From Allosphingosinicella vermicomposti (GTDB lineage Bacteria; Pseudomonadota; Alphaproteobacteria; Sphingomonadales; Sphingomonadaceae): a DNA stretch of 64,000 nt. Positions within the stretch are counted from its first letter, which is position 1. Each line of letters starts with the position of its first letter. Location of the stretch: contig NZ_PXYJ01000001.1 in NCBI RefSeq assembly GCF_003012815.1, positions 744,001 to 808,000 on the forward strand, in the 5' to 3' direction. Of this stretch, positions 9,322 to 17,245 are shown piece after piece. The position numbers and the translations under genes were made by a program. The notes beneath the pieces were generated by a model that saw nothing but the letters and a program-made list of their open reading frames with translations, made no database searches and had not been told where the DNA came from.

Positions 9322-10659
9322 ATGCGCCACGAACAACAGGCCGATCTGCCGTATCTTAAGAAGGTCGTCGGTGCGTCCATGGCGGGCACCGTTGTCGAGT
9401 GGTACGAATTCTTCCTCTACGGCACCGCCGCCACACTTGTGTTCGGCAAGCTCTTCTTCCCGCAGACCGGCAATGAACTCGACGGCATCATTGCGGCCTT
9501 CGCGACTTATGCGGTGGGCTTTCTTGCCCGGCCGCTCGGCGGCATCGTGTTCGGCCATATCGGCGACCGGATCGGGCGGAAGGCGCTACTTCAGTTCAGT
9601 CTTGTCCTGATCGGCATTTCCACCTTCCTGATGGGCTGTCTGCCCACATTCGATACGATCGGCTATTGGGCGCCCGCGCTCCTCGTCCTGCTGCGCTTCA
9701 TTCAGGGTTTCGCGCTTGGCGGGGAGTGGGGCGGGGCTGTGCTGCTCGTCACCGAGCATAGTCCCAACAAAAGCCGTGCCTTCTGGGGCAGCTGGCCGCA
9801 GGCGGGCGTGCCCGTGGGCAATCTGCTCGCGACGCTTGTCCTTCTCGCGCTCTCAGCCACTTTGAGCGAACAGGATTTCCTCGCCTGGGGCTGGCGCGTC
9901 GGTTTCTGGCTGTCGGTCGTGATCGTCGGCATCGGTTATTATATCCGCACGCAAGTGACCGACTCGCCGATCTTCCAGGCCGCCAAGGAGAAGATCGATC
10001 AGGAGGCCCACACCGGCTATGGCTTGAAAGAGGTCTTCACCCGCTATCCGCGCGGCGTGTTCACCGCCATGGGCCTGCGCTTCGGCGAGAATATCCTTTA
10101 TTATATGGTGGTCACCTTCACGATCACCTATCTCGCCCATCGCGGCACGGATACGACGCGGATCCTGGCATTACTCTTTGCCGCCCACATTCTCCACGTC
10201 CTCGTCATCCCGCTTGTCGGCGCGATGGCGGACAAGGTCGGACGCAAGCCCGTATATATCGCAGGGGCCGCGCTCACCATGGCCTGGCCCTTCATCGCTT
10301 TCCCGATGCTCGACACCGGCGACACGCTCGCCGCGCTCGCCGCCATCATGCTCGGCCTCGCCGTCCACGCCCTCATGTACGCCGCCCAGCCCGCCATCAT
10401 GGCCGAGATGTTCCCGACCCGCATGCGTTATTCCGGAGTGTCATTAGGCTATCAGGTCACCGCCATCGTCGCAGGGTCCTGGGCCCCGCTCATCGGCACG
10501 GCTCTGCTCCGCGAATATGAAGCCTGGCAACCCATCGCGATCTATATCCTCGCCAGCGCCGCCATCAGCCTGATTGCGGCGCTCGTGATGCAGGAGACGA
10601 AGGGCACTTCATTGGCGGCGATCGATGAGGCGGATAGCCGCTATCGCGCAGGGCAGTGA
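9322..10659 (+). CDS. MFS transporter, metabolite:H+ symporter (MHS) subfamily
   Basis: A 445-residue inner-membrane protein with twelve predicted helices. The opening (KVVGASMAGTVVEWYEFFLY) and the loop GHIGDRIGRKALL between helices 2 and 3 are hallmarks of the MHS group, which includes KgtP, ProP and ShiA and moves dicarboxylates, betaines or shikimate with protons. The substrate cannot be assigned. ATG 9322 is chosen because CGGAGAAG lies about 8 bases upstream and the family N-terminus begins there; an open frame extends upstream to 9220 but its residues do not fit the family. Confidence 0.9.
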   Translation: MRHEQQADLPYLKKVVGASMAGTVVEWYEFFLYGTAATLVFGKLFFPQTGNELDGIIAAFATYAVGFLARPLGGIVFGHIGDRIGRKALLQFSLVLIGISTFLMGCLPTFDTIGYWAPALLVLLRFIQGFALGGEWGGAVLLVTEHSPNKSRAFWGSWPQAGVPVGNLLATLVLLALSATLSEQDFLAWGWRVGFWLSVVIVGIGYYIRTQVTDSPIFQAAKEKIDQEAHTGYGLKEVFTRYPRGVFTAMGLRFGENILYYMVVTFTITYLAHRGTDTTRILALLFAAHILHVLVIPLVGAMADKVGRKPVYIAGAALTMAWPFIAFPMLDTGDTLAALAAIMLGLAVHALMYAAQPAIMAEMFPTRMRYSGVSLGYQVTAIVAGSWAPLIGTALLREYEAWQPIAIYILASAAISLIAALVMQETKGTSLAAIDEADSRYRAGQ

Positions 10660-10845
10660 AGCGCCGCCCGACATATCTTTGTCTCAGCCATGCTTCGCAC
10701 GGAAGCGAACGACATATGGCTTTATCAAGCGTGTGTGAAAGCGGAGGCCGCATGCCTCGCGGTCTGACTGGAGCATGACAGCGAAGACTGGAGGAGGGAA
10801 CTCGAGCTTGAGTGCGGGAAGTTTCTATAACTTCCAGATTCACAG

Positions 10846-10921
10846 CCGCTAGTCCTGAGCCTGTCGAAGGGCGTGTGAAGGGCACGTGACTCACGGACTT
10901 CGACAAGCTCAGCCGTAGCGG
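10846..10921. repeat. Intergenic palindromic repeat, 'cctgagcctgtcgaagg' family
   Basis: Left arm CCGCTAGTCCTGAGCCTGTC and right arm GACAAGCTCAGCCGTAGCGG form a long imperfect hairpin between the convergent MFS and YghU genes. The best related copy is at 45805-45878. A small separate hairpin (GGAAGTT/AACTTCC) lies just upstream near 10820. Confidence 0.85.
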
Positions 10922-10936
10922 GGTGAGGGACGGTAA

Positions 10937-11851
10937 TTAAATATCAACTCGAACCCCGCCACGTGCCTCAACCTGATCCGCCCTATTTACCTCGAAGTCC
11001 CGCGCATCGTGGCGTTCGTGAAGTTGCGTTTCGGGCGCGCCGATCTTGCGGTTGACCATCTTGCCGCGCTTTACGGCGTCGCGCGCGCCGATCTGGTCGG
11101 TCCAGCGCTGCAAATGCTTGTATTCGTGGGCGGAGAGGAATTGCTGCGCGCCATAGGCGTCCTGCATAATCCCGCCATACCAGGGCCAGATCGCCATGTC
11201 GGCGATCGTATAGTCGTCGCCCGCCATATATTCGTTTTGGGCCAGATGCGTATCGAGGACGTGAAGCTGACGCTTGGTTTCCATCGCATAACGGTCGATC
11301 GCATATTCGATCTTGATCGGCGCATAAGCGAAGAAATGGCCGAAGCCGCCGCCGATGAGCGGACCCGAGCCCATCTGCCACATCAGCCAGCTGATCGTCC
11401 TGATGCGCTGTTGCGGATCGGTGGGGAGGAAGGCGCCGAACTTTTCCGCGAGGTAGAAGAGGATGGCGCCGCTTTCGAACACCTTCGTCTCCGGATCGGT
11501 CGAGCGGTCGACCAACGCCGGGATCTTCGAGTTGGGATTGACCGCAACGAAGCCGCTACCGAACTGATCGCCCTCGCTGATGTCGATCAGCCAGGCGTCA
11601 TATTCGGCGCCCGCATGGCCTGCCGCAAGCAGCTCCTCGAGCATGATCGTGACCTTGACGCCGTTGGGCGTGCCCAGTGAATAGAGCTGCAGCGGGTGCT
11701 TGCCGACCGGCAGTTTCTTATCATGCGTAACGCCGGATATCGGACGATTGATGTTGGCGAACTTCCCGCCGCTGGCCTTGTCCCACGTCCAGACCTTGGG
11801 CGGAACATAGCCGGGGGGCTGGTTGTCGGCTGGGTTCATGTCCTGGCTCAT
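10937..11851 (-). CDS. yghU: YghU-like glutathione transferase
   Basis: The 304-residue protein matches the nu-class YghU/YfcG glutathione transferases, which reduce organic disulfides and peroxides in the cytoplasm. After a proline-rich N-terminal arm (PPGYVPPKVWTWD) the thioredoxin-like domain carries LYSLGTPNGVKVTIMLEEL and NSKIPALVD (about 55-140), then the all-helical domain with DDYTIADMAIWPWYG. Threonine and asparagine in TPNGVK occupy the position that binds glutathione in these enzymes. A run of about 15 residues past the usual end is somewhat unlike the family and may have been gained from the adjacent non-coding DNA. Confidence 0.9.
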   Translation of the reverse strand: MSQDMNPADNQPPGYVPPKVWTWDKASGGKFANINRPISGVTHDKKLPVGKHPLQLYSLGTPNGVKVTIMLEELLAAGHAGAEYDAWLIDISEGDQFGSGFVAVNPNSKIPALVDRSTDPETKVFESGAILFYLAEKFGAFLPTDPQQRIRTISWLMWQMGSGPLIGGGFGHFFAYAPIKIEYAIDRYAMETKRQLHVLDTHLAQNEYMAGDDYTIADMAIWPWYGGIMQDAYGAQQFLSAHEYKHLQRWTDQIGARDAVKRGKMVNRKIGAPETQLHERHDARDFEVNRADQVEARGGVRVDI

Positions 11852-12175
11852 CTCGGTCTCCGGCGGGGCGCTTTCTTATCGGCCGCTACATAGGGTGCGA
11901 ACCGCTCATTCGCCAGCTTTGCGAGTCGCCAGATAGGTGACGGCAAGTGGCTGCTTTGGACATCGCGGGTTGGCCGTTCCGCACATTTTTTACCCCGGAA
12001 AAGCGACGGCTTTCCGCGATTTATCGGCTGAAATCAGAGGCTTTGTCTTATCGCAAAACTGTTAGGCGGGGAGAGTCCTACACCATTCCCGTTCGCAACA
12101 GCGAGCGCCAAACCGAGTCTCGGGGGCCATGCTGGAAGGCAGGACCGGGACTCCCAAAAAGGATGGGAGAAAGTC
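11852..12175. other. Upstream region of the repeat-protein locus
   Basis: This 324-base gap separates the divergent yghU-like gene from the Asn-rich repeat protein and must hold both promoters. I see no convincing -35/-10 pair. Just before the start of the downstream gene, CTCCCA (12151-12156) can pair with TGGGAG (12164-12169), which overlaps the probable ribosome site GGGAGA, so mild translational control is possible. The region is less GC-rich than the genes. Confidence 0.4.
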
Positions 12176-13003
12176 ATGCAACTCAAGCACGTTCTGGCGG
12201 CATCTGCAGCCACTCTCGTGATCGGCCTTGCTACCCCGGCCGCCGCACAGATTACCGAAGGCGGAAACGGGTCGGCCGACGGCAACCTCGTCGTCACCGA
12301 CGGTCTTGATCTTCTGTCGGGCAATAGCCTGGGCAATGGCAATAATCGCGACAACGAAGTCGAGAACTATGGCAATGGTTCGGCCTCGCGCGGCGGTGAA
12401 GTCGAAGATAACGGCAACAACCGCGACAATGAAGTCGAAAACTATGGCAATGGTTCGGCGTCTCGCGGTGGCGAAGTTGAAGACAACGGCAACAACCGCG
12501 ACAACGAAAACTACGGCGCCGGGTCGGCTTCCCGTGGTGGCGAAATCGACAATGAAAACTATGGTGCCGGATCGGCTTCGCGCGGCGGTGAAATCGAAGA
12601 CAATGGCAACAACCGCGACAATGAAGTCGAAAACTATGGCAACGGCTCCGCATCGCGCGGCGGCGAAGTCGTAGGCAATGGCGACAATCGCGAAAATGGC
12701 AATACGCAAGCTGCCATCGTCGCGACGCAAGTCCTGGTCGCTGTGAACTCCAACAGCCAGCTCGACGAAGTCGCCGATTTCGACGGCGAAGACGACACGG
12801 AAAGCAGCGTCGGCTATAACAGCGGTGACAACTCTGTTGAGGGCAGCTCCTTCGCGGCCTTCGCCGGCATTCTGAACCAGGCTTGGAACACCGGCCTCAA
12901 CGCCAATACCCAGGCGGCGACCAACATCGCAGCCCAGGGCTCGGTGAGCTTCGGCGACACGACCGGCGGAGCCGACGGCGGCAACGGCGGCGGCGGCGAC
13001 TGA
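12176..13003 (+). CDS. Secreted Asn/Gly-rich tandem-repeat protein, amyloid-like candidate
   Basis: The 275-residue protein has a clear Sec signal (MQLKHVLAASAATLVIGLAT, cleavage probably after PAAA at residue 24). Residues 54-167 are five imperfect repeats with the unit NGNNRDNEVENYGNGSASRG plus GEVED; units 3 and 4 are shortened. The C-terminal part contains FAGILNQAWNTGLNANTQ, which resembles segments in the two smaller exported proteins downstream, and ends in a Gly/Asp tail. There is no membrane anchor or enzyme motif. Composition and repeats recall extracellular fibre proteins. A strong terminator follows, separating it from the next three genes. No homologue is recognised; an amyloid or matrix role is inference from neighbours. 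Confidence 0.75.
   Translation: MQLKHVLAASAATLVIGLATPAAAQITEGGNGSADGNLVVTDGLDLLSGNSLGNGNNRDNEVENYGNGSASRGGEVEDNGNNRDNEVENYGNGSASRGGEVEDNGNNRDNENYGAGSASRGGEIDNENYGAGSASRGGEIEDNGNNRDNEVENYGNGSASRGGEVVGNGDNRENGNTQAAIVATQVLVAVNSNSQLDEVADFDGEDDTESSVGYNSGDNSVEGSSFAAFAGILNQAWNTGLNANTQAATNIAAQGSVSFGDTTGGADGGNGGGGD
12335..12676 (+). repeat. Five in-frame tandem repeats in the Asn-rich protein gene
   Basis: Unit length is 75 bp in copies 1, 2 and 5; copy 3 is 66 bp and copy 4 is 51 bp, all in multiples of three. Nucleotide copies differ mainly at third codon positions, so the protein repeat appears to be under selection rather than newly duplicated. Confidence 0.9.
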
Positions 13004-13019
13004 TCCAGCCTCAATGTGA

Positions 13020-13053
13020 CCGGACCGGGGCCCACACCCGGTCCGGCCTTTTT
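13020..13053 (+). terminator. Intrinsic terminator/attenuator between the repeat protein and the QRGG-protein operon
   Basis: A perfect 10-bp stem CCGGACCGGG/CCCGGTCCGG with a 7-base loop is followed by CCTTTTTC. It lies between the repeat-protein stop (13003) and the next start (13071) on the same strand. Partial read-through would make the first protein in excess over those downstream. Confidence 0.85.
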
Positions 13054-13070
13054 CTTCAGGAGAGCGAGCC

Positions 13071-13511
13071 ATGAAAAACCCCCTTGCAAAGGCTCTGCTG
13101 CTGGCTGCGGCGGCGATCATCGTGCCGACTTCGGCATCGGCGGAAGAGACGGGCTCCAATCTCGTCGAATTCATACCGATCCTGGAATTGGAGATCCTGC
13201 CAGTTGAAATCACGACCGAAGCAACAGGCGACACGCTGGTCGACGACGCCGATCTTTTCGCCGGTGTAGCCGCCGTGTCCAATGAAGAGCTCGACGGTCA
13301 ACGGGGCGGTCAGACCATACAGCTGACCAACCAGACGATGGTCGCGATTACATCCGGCAATGTGCTGAATGGCGATTATATCGCGGGCGCCGTCAGCCTG
13401 TCCGACAATGCGTTGTCCAACTTCAACGGCATCGGCAACCTGCTCATCAACACAGGCGCGCAGGCCAGCTTGCAGACCGGCATGAATTTCACGATCAACG
13501 TTGGGGAATAG
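13071..13511 (+). CDS. Exported protein with double-glycine (ELxxQRGG) processing motif
   Basis: The 146-residue protein carries a Sec signal (cleavage probably after SASA, residue 24). At residues 69-80 it has VSNEELDGQRGG, which follows the spacing of the double-glycine leader consensus LSxxELxxIxGG recognised by C39 peptidases. Cleavage there would release a 66-residue product rich in Asn, Thr, Ser and Gly (FNGIGNLLINTGAQASLQ is typical), with alternating hydrophobic/polar residues expected for beta structure. The C39 peptidase gene begins five bases after the stop. A second protein with the same motif spacing follows the peptidase. No known family recognised; a precursor of an extracellular or periplasmic structural peptide is inferred. 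Confidence 0.75.
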   Translation: MKNPLAKALLLAAAAIIVPTSASAEETGSNLVEFIPILELEILPVEITTEATGDTLVDDADLFAGVAAVSNEELDGQRGGQTIQLTNQTMVAITSGNVLNGDYIAGAVSLSDNALSNFNGIGNLLINTGAQASLQTGMNFTINVGE

Positions 13512-13515
13512 GATC

Positions 13516-14307
13516 ATGTCGGGCAGGGCGGAACGCGCGATGAGCCGGAAGAGGCGCCACGGCATCTTGGCCTTTGCCGCGGCGATGGCAGGCGCGGCGG
13601 TCGCCGCGTCCCTGTCGTCTCCTGCCCATGCAGAGGTCCGGCTCGGCACGGAGGTAACCGGTGGACACAATTACACGGTCCACGTCATGAGCTGGTGGGA
13701 AATCCCGTTCCGCAGTGTCGTTCGCCAGGCCTATGACTTCAGTTGCGGATCCGCCGCTGTCGCGACCTTGCTTACTTATCATTACGGCCGGCGCACGCAG
13801 GAGCGCGAGGCCTTTTCCCATATGTGGGAAAAGGGCGACAAAGCGGCGATCCGCAAAGTCGGCTTCTCCATGTTCGACATGAAGAATTTCTTGGAGGCCC
13901 GGGGCTATCGCGCCGACGGTTACCGGCTGTCCGTTGCCGATCTCGGCAAGTCCGGTCGGCCGAGCATCGTCTTGCTCGACCTGAAGGGCTTCAAGCATTT
14001 CGTGGTGGTGAAGGGTGTCAGGGGAGACCAGGTGCTGGTCGGCGATCCGATGCTCGGCCTTGGCCAATATAGCGCCGCGGATTTCCAGAAATATTGGAAC
14101 AACATCGCTCTCGTCGTGCGTGATGCGCCGGACGATTACCGGCCCCGTTTCGATCTCGCGTCGGATTGGGGTCCATGGTCGTCGGCACCGATGGACGAGG
14201 ATAGCGGCATTCGCGTCGCGGCCGGCGACCTCACCAATCACCTGCCGCCCGCTTATCAAATCAGCCCGCAATTTCTGATCGATGCGCGGGTAGGGACGGT
14301 GAAGTGA
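13516..14307 (+). CDS. Sec-exported C39-family cysteine peptidase without ABC transporter
   Basis: The 263-residue protein has a long basic N-terminus then a hydrophobic stretch ending SSPAHA (about residue 39), so it is exported by Sec. The C39 signature is complete: Gln71 (oxyanion hole) and Cys77 in QAYDFSCGSAAVATLL, His161 in FKHFVVVKG, and Asp177 in VGDPMLG. Classical C39 domains sit on bacteriocin ABC exporters and cut after a double glycine; here the domain stands alone in the periplasm, as in FapD of the Pseudomonas Fap amyloid system. It lies between two genes encoding ELxxQRGG proteins, its likely substrates. ATG 13516 is preceded by GGAATAGG; ATG 13540 is an alternative. The stop shares bases with the next start (TGATG). 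Confidence 0.85.
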   Translation: MSGRAERAMSRKRRHGILAFAAAMAGAAVAASLSSPAHAEVRLGTEVTGGHNYTVHVMSWWEIPFRSVVRQAYDFSCGSAAVATLLTYHYGRRTQEREAFSHMWEKGDKAAIRKVGFSMFDMKNFLEARGYRADGYRLSVADLGKSGRPSIVLLDLKGFKHFVVVKGVRGDQVLVGDPMLGLGQYSAADFQKYWNNIALVVRDAPDDYRPRFDLASDWGPWSSAPMDEDSGIRVAAGDLTNHLPPAYQISPQFLIDARVGTVK

Positions 14308-14882
14308 TGAAACGCGTACCTTTGATCCACGCGGGCGTGATCGTCCTGTTCCTGGCCGCCAATGCACCGGTCGAGGGTGACGAGATATTCGCCTCCCTCG
14401 AACCGGTGAGCGAAGCCGAACTGAGCGAGCAGCGCGGCGGCTTTACCTATGCCGGAATGGACATCACTCTTGGCGCGGAAATCCGCACCTTCCTCGACGG
14501 CGAACTTGTGCTCCGGACAACCGTCAATTGGGGCGCACAAGGGACGAGCACGACGGAAGTCCTGTCCGCCGCGCTCAGCCCGGCCACAGCGGCGGAACTA
14601 CAGTCGGGAATTTTGAGCACGGGCGGGATCCGTATGAAGGTGGGCGACAATATGGTTTTCCTCGCCAATGAAGGGCAGACTGCATTGCTCCACAAGACCG
14701 ATGGCGGCCTACAGAACGTCCTGATCAACACCGCCAACGGGGTCGACATGGCACAAGAAGTCGACGCGACGCTTGATGTCGGCAATTACGAAGGCTTCCA
14801 TACAAGCGTCCTTAATTCCCGCCTTAGCGATGCGATCGGATCCTCGATCGCCGATGCGACGGCAGGCGTAATCAGCAACTAA
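14307..14882 (+). CDS. Second exported protein with double-glycine (ELxxQRGG) motif
   Basis: The 191-residue protein has an N-terminal signal-like stretch (about 1-22) followed within 20 residues by PVSEAELSEQRGGF, with Gly-Gly at 44-45, the same spacing as in the protein upstream. Cleavage would leave about 146 residues, with alternating beta-type patterns (ITLGAEIRTFLDGELVLRTT) and the segment GGLQNVLINTANGVDMAQ similar to the other two exported proteins of the locus. The start codon overlaps the peptidase stop (TGATG), so it is translationally coupled; GTG 14304 is an alternative start. Function unknown; a Fap-like fibre subunit or fibre chaperone is one possibility. Confidence 0.75.
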   Translation: MKRVPLIHAGVIVLFLAANAPVEGDEIFASLEPVSEAELSEQRGGFTYAGMDITLGAEIRTFLDGELVLRTTVNWGAQGTSTTEVLSAALSPATAAELQSGILSTGGIRMKVGDNMVFLANEGQTALLHKTDGGLQNVLINTANGVDMAQEVDATLDVGNYEGFHTSVLNSRLSDAIGSSIADATAGVISN

Positions 14883-14890
14883 TCCGCACA

Positions 14891-14913
14891 CCGGCCGGAA
14901 ATACAGCGGCCGG
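14891..14913. terminator. Hairpin between convergent genes
   Basis: CCGGCCG and CGGCCGG enclose a 9-base loop in the 57-base gap between the second QRGG protein and the convergent outer-membrane gene. No T-run follows on either strand, so intrinsic termination is uncertain. Confidence 0.4.
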
Positions 14914-14939
14914 CGCATTGGATCGCGCTTTCGGTTGCG

Positions 14940-16205
14940 TTAGAAGCTCGTAGGGATCTTCAGGGTAATGCTGATGTCGGGGGAGTCTGAGGTCACGCCG
15001 ATCTCAAAACCCAGGTTGATCGATTGCTTCGGCGTCAAGCGATAGGACATTCCAAGATTGAGTGACCCGACCTGGGCGATATTCCCGAATTGGGTGGTGC
15101 CGCCAATTTCCGTTTTCGTCTTGAACAGATAGGCGTGGCGATAGCCCATCGAATAGGAGAAGCGCGGGTTAAGGGCGAAACCGAAGCCGATATTGGCAGA
15201 GATCGCATCGCCGGGATCGACCCGGCCGATGAAAGCGCCGCCCACCGTCCGGTTCACATCTTCCGGCATATGATAGAGGTAGCTTGCGCCGCCATAAATA
15301 ACGACCGGATCCGACGGCAGCAGGAAACTGATACCGGGCTGTAGCGCCCAGAAGCCCGAGCCTGTCGCGAGTCCCGTTGCAACGCCGAATTCGTCATAAT
15401 CGACGTCGAACGGCCCTTTGCCGGTATTGGATTTAAGGCGCAGGCTTGCCACCCAGATCGGCCGCTGACCGCGTGGGCTATTCAGTTGATAGCGAATGCC
15501 GACTTCGGCATCGCCGATATCCTTTTCGCGCAGTTCGATCGTCCGGACGATGCTCTCATCCCGCTGCTGAGCGACCTCGATCCGGTCGTAGCGATAGAGA
15601 TAGGGGATGCGGCCCTCTATCTCGAGCCGGCTGGTCAGGCCATAGCGACCGGCAAAGGTTCCCACCACCGTGTCGCGATCCGCGTCGCTCGCCTCGATGA
15701 CGCCAATTTGGATGCCTGGAACCAGCTCAATGCCGCGAAAGACCAGCCGGTTTGTCGATGACCTTGTATATTCAAGCGAAGGTTCGAAGACGATGCGACC
15801 CGGCCGGGTCAACACACCCTGTTCCTGGGGGATGGCTTCCACCTGGGCGGCCTTTACTTCGGCTTCCGGTTCGGGCGGCGCTTCGCCGACCGGCGAGTCC
15901 GGCATTTGCGGTCCCGCGAATACAGTGGGTTGCCCGGTGGGCGTCGTCTGGGCCAGGCCAGTGCCGCGCAACTCGCTCAAATCCGGCACGGAAAGTCCCG
16001 TTTTGAGTGCCTCGATCTGTTCCTGCTGCGCTTCGATCTGCGCACTTTGCTGATCGATCATGCTCTGCTGACGCTTCAGTTCCTCACGCAGGGCGCGAAG
16101 CTCATCCGCGATATTGGCCGTTTGCGCCGCTGCCGGCACCCACGGCGTCAACGCCGACGCGATGGCAATGCTGGCTGCTGTTTTCTTCACCCATGATGCC
16201 GGCAT
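14940..16205 (-). CDS. Outer-membrane beta-barrel protein with N-terminal coiled coil, FapF-like candidate
   Basis: The 421-residue protein has a Sec signal (cleavage near AAAQ, residue 27), then a coiled coil at about 33-68 (repeated ELRALREELKRQ and IEAQQEQIEALK), a Pro/Gln/Glu-rich linker (about 70-140), and a C-terminal domain of amphipathic strands ending in phenylalanine, typical of outer-membrane barrels. The barrel begins GRIVFEPSLEYTRSSTNR. A trimerising coiled coil before a barrel is the architecture of FapF, the amyloid secretion pore of Pseudomonas. It converges on the exported-protein operon and is preceded by the Crp-type regulator gene only 27 bases upstream. Export of the neighbouring proteins is inferred. 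Confidence 0.78.
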   Translation of the reverse strand: MPASWVKKTAASIAIASALTPWVPAAAQTANIADELRALREELKRQQSMIDQQSAQIEAQQEQIEALKTGLSVPDLSELRGTGLAQTTPTGQPTVFAGPQMPDSPVGEAPPEPEAEVKAAQVEAIPQEQGVLTRPGRIVFEPSLEYTRSSTNRLVFRGIELVPGIQIGVIEASDADRDTVVGTFAGRYGLTSRLEIEGRIPYLYRYDRIEVAQQRDESIVRTIELREKDIGDAEVGIRYQLNSPRGQRPIWVASLRLKSNTGKGPFDVDYDEFGVATGLATGSGFWALQPGISFLLPSDPVVIYGGASYLYHMPEDVNRTVGGAFIGRVDPGDAISANIGFGFALNPRFSYSMGYRHAYLFKTKTEIGGTTQFGNIAQVGSLNLGMSYRLTPKQSINLGFEIGVTSDSPDISITLKIPTSF

Positions 16206-16232
16206 GTTGCCCTCCGGTCTGTTATATGGTCC

Positions 16233-16934
16233 TCAGGCAAAAGCCCGGGGTTCTCCCTGATTTCCGATCGTCAGCTCATCAAAACTTTGCCCGGGCGAGA
16301 GCGATGGATCCTCGCCCGCCAGATCACTGAGGCCGGCCTCGTCGACGATGCGGAAGCGTTGCGGCCCTTCGAGTGCAATCAGGCGGCGGCGCACGAGATC
16401 GGATATGGTCCGACTGACCGTATGGATGGTGAGTCCAAGGTGATCGGCGATGTCGTTCCGCGACATGGGGAGCGGCACACCGCGCGTGGCACCCAGCCGG
16501 ACCGACGCCGCAAGAAGAAAGGCGGCCACACGCTCGGCAGCCGTCCGGTGACCGAGGAGGAAAATGCATTGCTGCGCGCTGGACAGAGCCCGGCGAAGCG
16601 CGGCTTCGGTATCTTCGCCCTTGTGCCGGCCCTTTTCGTCCTGTCCGGTTGCCTCATGACCATGGCGGCGGATCACCGCATGTGTCACGGCTTCGGCTGT
16701 TTCCTTATAATTGCTGTCTTCCACGCCGAAGAAGTCGCCGGGATAGAAAAAGCCGGTGAGTTGGCGATGGCCGTCCACATGATAGCGGCAGGTGCGGACG
16801 ATGCCGGACACGACTTCGTACCATCGCCGGGCGGGATCGCCTTCATAATAGATTGCGACGCCCTTCCCGATCCGGAGCAAGCTGGATGGAGGAGCGGAGC
16901 CGGTGTCTGCCTCATGCGGATGGATGGTGATCAC
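16233..16934 (-). CDS. Crp/Fnr-family transcriptional regulator
   Basis: The 233-residue protein has an N-terminal cyclic-nucleotide-binding-like beta roll (about 20-100; GKGVAIYYEGDPARRWYEVVSG...YPGDFFGVED) and a C-terminal winged helix with MSRNDIADHLGLTIHTVSRTISDL (about 170-192), the FixK/Crp type of recognition helix. The central region lacks the cysteine cluster of oxygen-sensing Fnr, so the signal is unknown. A hydrophilic insert (GHEATGQDEKGRHKGEDTE) in the middle is unusual. The gene is in line with and 27 bases ahead of the outer-membrane gene, so both are probably co-transcribed, and it is divergent from a LuxR-type regulator. Confidence 0.85.
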   Translation of the reverse strand: MITIHPHEADTGSAPPSSLLRIGKGVAIYYEGDPARRWYEVVSGIVRTCRYHVDGHRQLTGFFYPGDFFGVEDSNYKETAEAVTHAVIRRHGHEATGQDEKGRHKGEDTEAALRRALSSAQQCIFLLGHRTAAERVAAFLLAASVRLGATRGVPLPMSRNDIADHLGLTIHTVSRTISDLVRRRLIALEGPQRFRIVDEAGLSDLAGEDPSLSPGQSFDELTIGNQGEPRAFA

Positions 16935-17245
16935 CAGCAGTCCCCTGTTATCGTTGAGGGATCAGCCTGTGGGATTGTTGTTGATTCGCAAATGGATGCA
17001 AATACCCGGACAGTTTGCGGAGGGAGTAAGCCTACGTAGATTTACCGGGTCGAATTCCGCCAAGTTTTAACTATATTTGGGAATGTGGAGGAGGGCGCTT
17101 TCGCGGCCTGCTCGTCCTGTGCCGATTTTTCGTCGTAAAGGGAGTTTGTGGCTTAAAAGCAAAGAGATGCTGGATCGCTACCGTCAACTGCTTCTCCCCA
17201 CATGAGCTTTGACCGGTTGCGCCCCATCCAACAGGAGGGGAAGGA
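16935..17245. other. Divergent regulatory region between Crp-type and LuxR-type genes
   Basis: This 311-base gap is clearly less GC-rich than the flanking genes, as expected for promoters. It holds a TTGATTCGCAAATG stretch near 16982 that keeps only one good half of an Fnr/FixK site, and an 8-bp palindrome CTACGTAG near 17033. GGAGGGGAAGGA ahead of 17246 is the ribosome site of the LuxR-type gene. No binding site can be assigned with confidence. Confidence 0.4.

Noticed and set aside
12335-12676. CRISPR array suspected from regular repeats
   Set aside because: Units are 51-75 bp, contiguous without spacers, all in frame and varying at third codon positions, so this is a protein repeat.
12062-13282. 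Long open frame (406 codons) on the minus strand opposite the repeat protein
   Set aside because: It mirrors the Asn/Gly repeat in a GC-rich coding gene, has a low-complexity Val/Ile/Ala/Asp product, runs across two plus-strand genes and a terminator, and has no ribosome site or family match.
16975-17000. Fnr/FixK binding site
   Set aside because: Only one half (TTGAT) matches; the opposite half is not ATCAA, and no second site was found.
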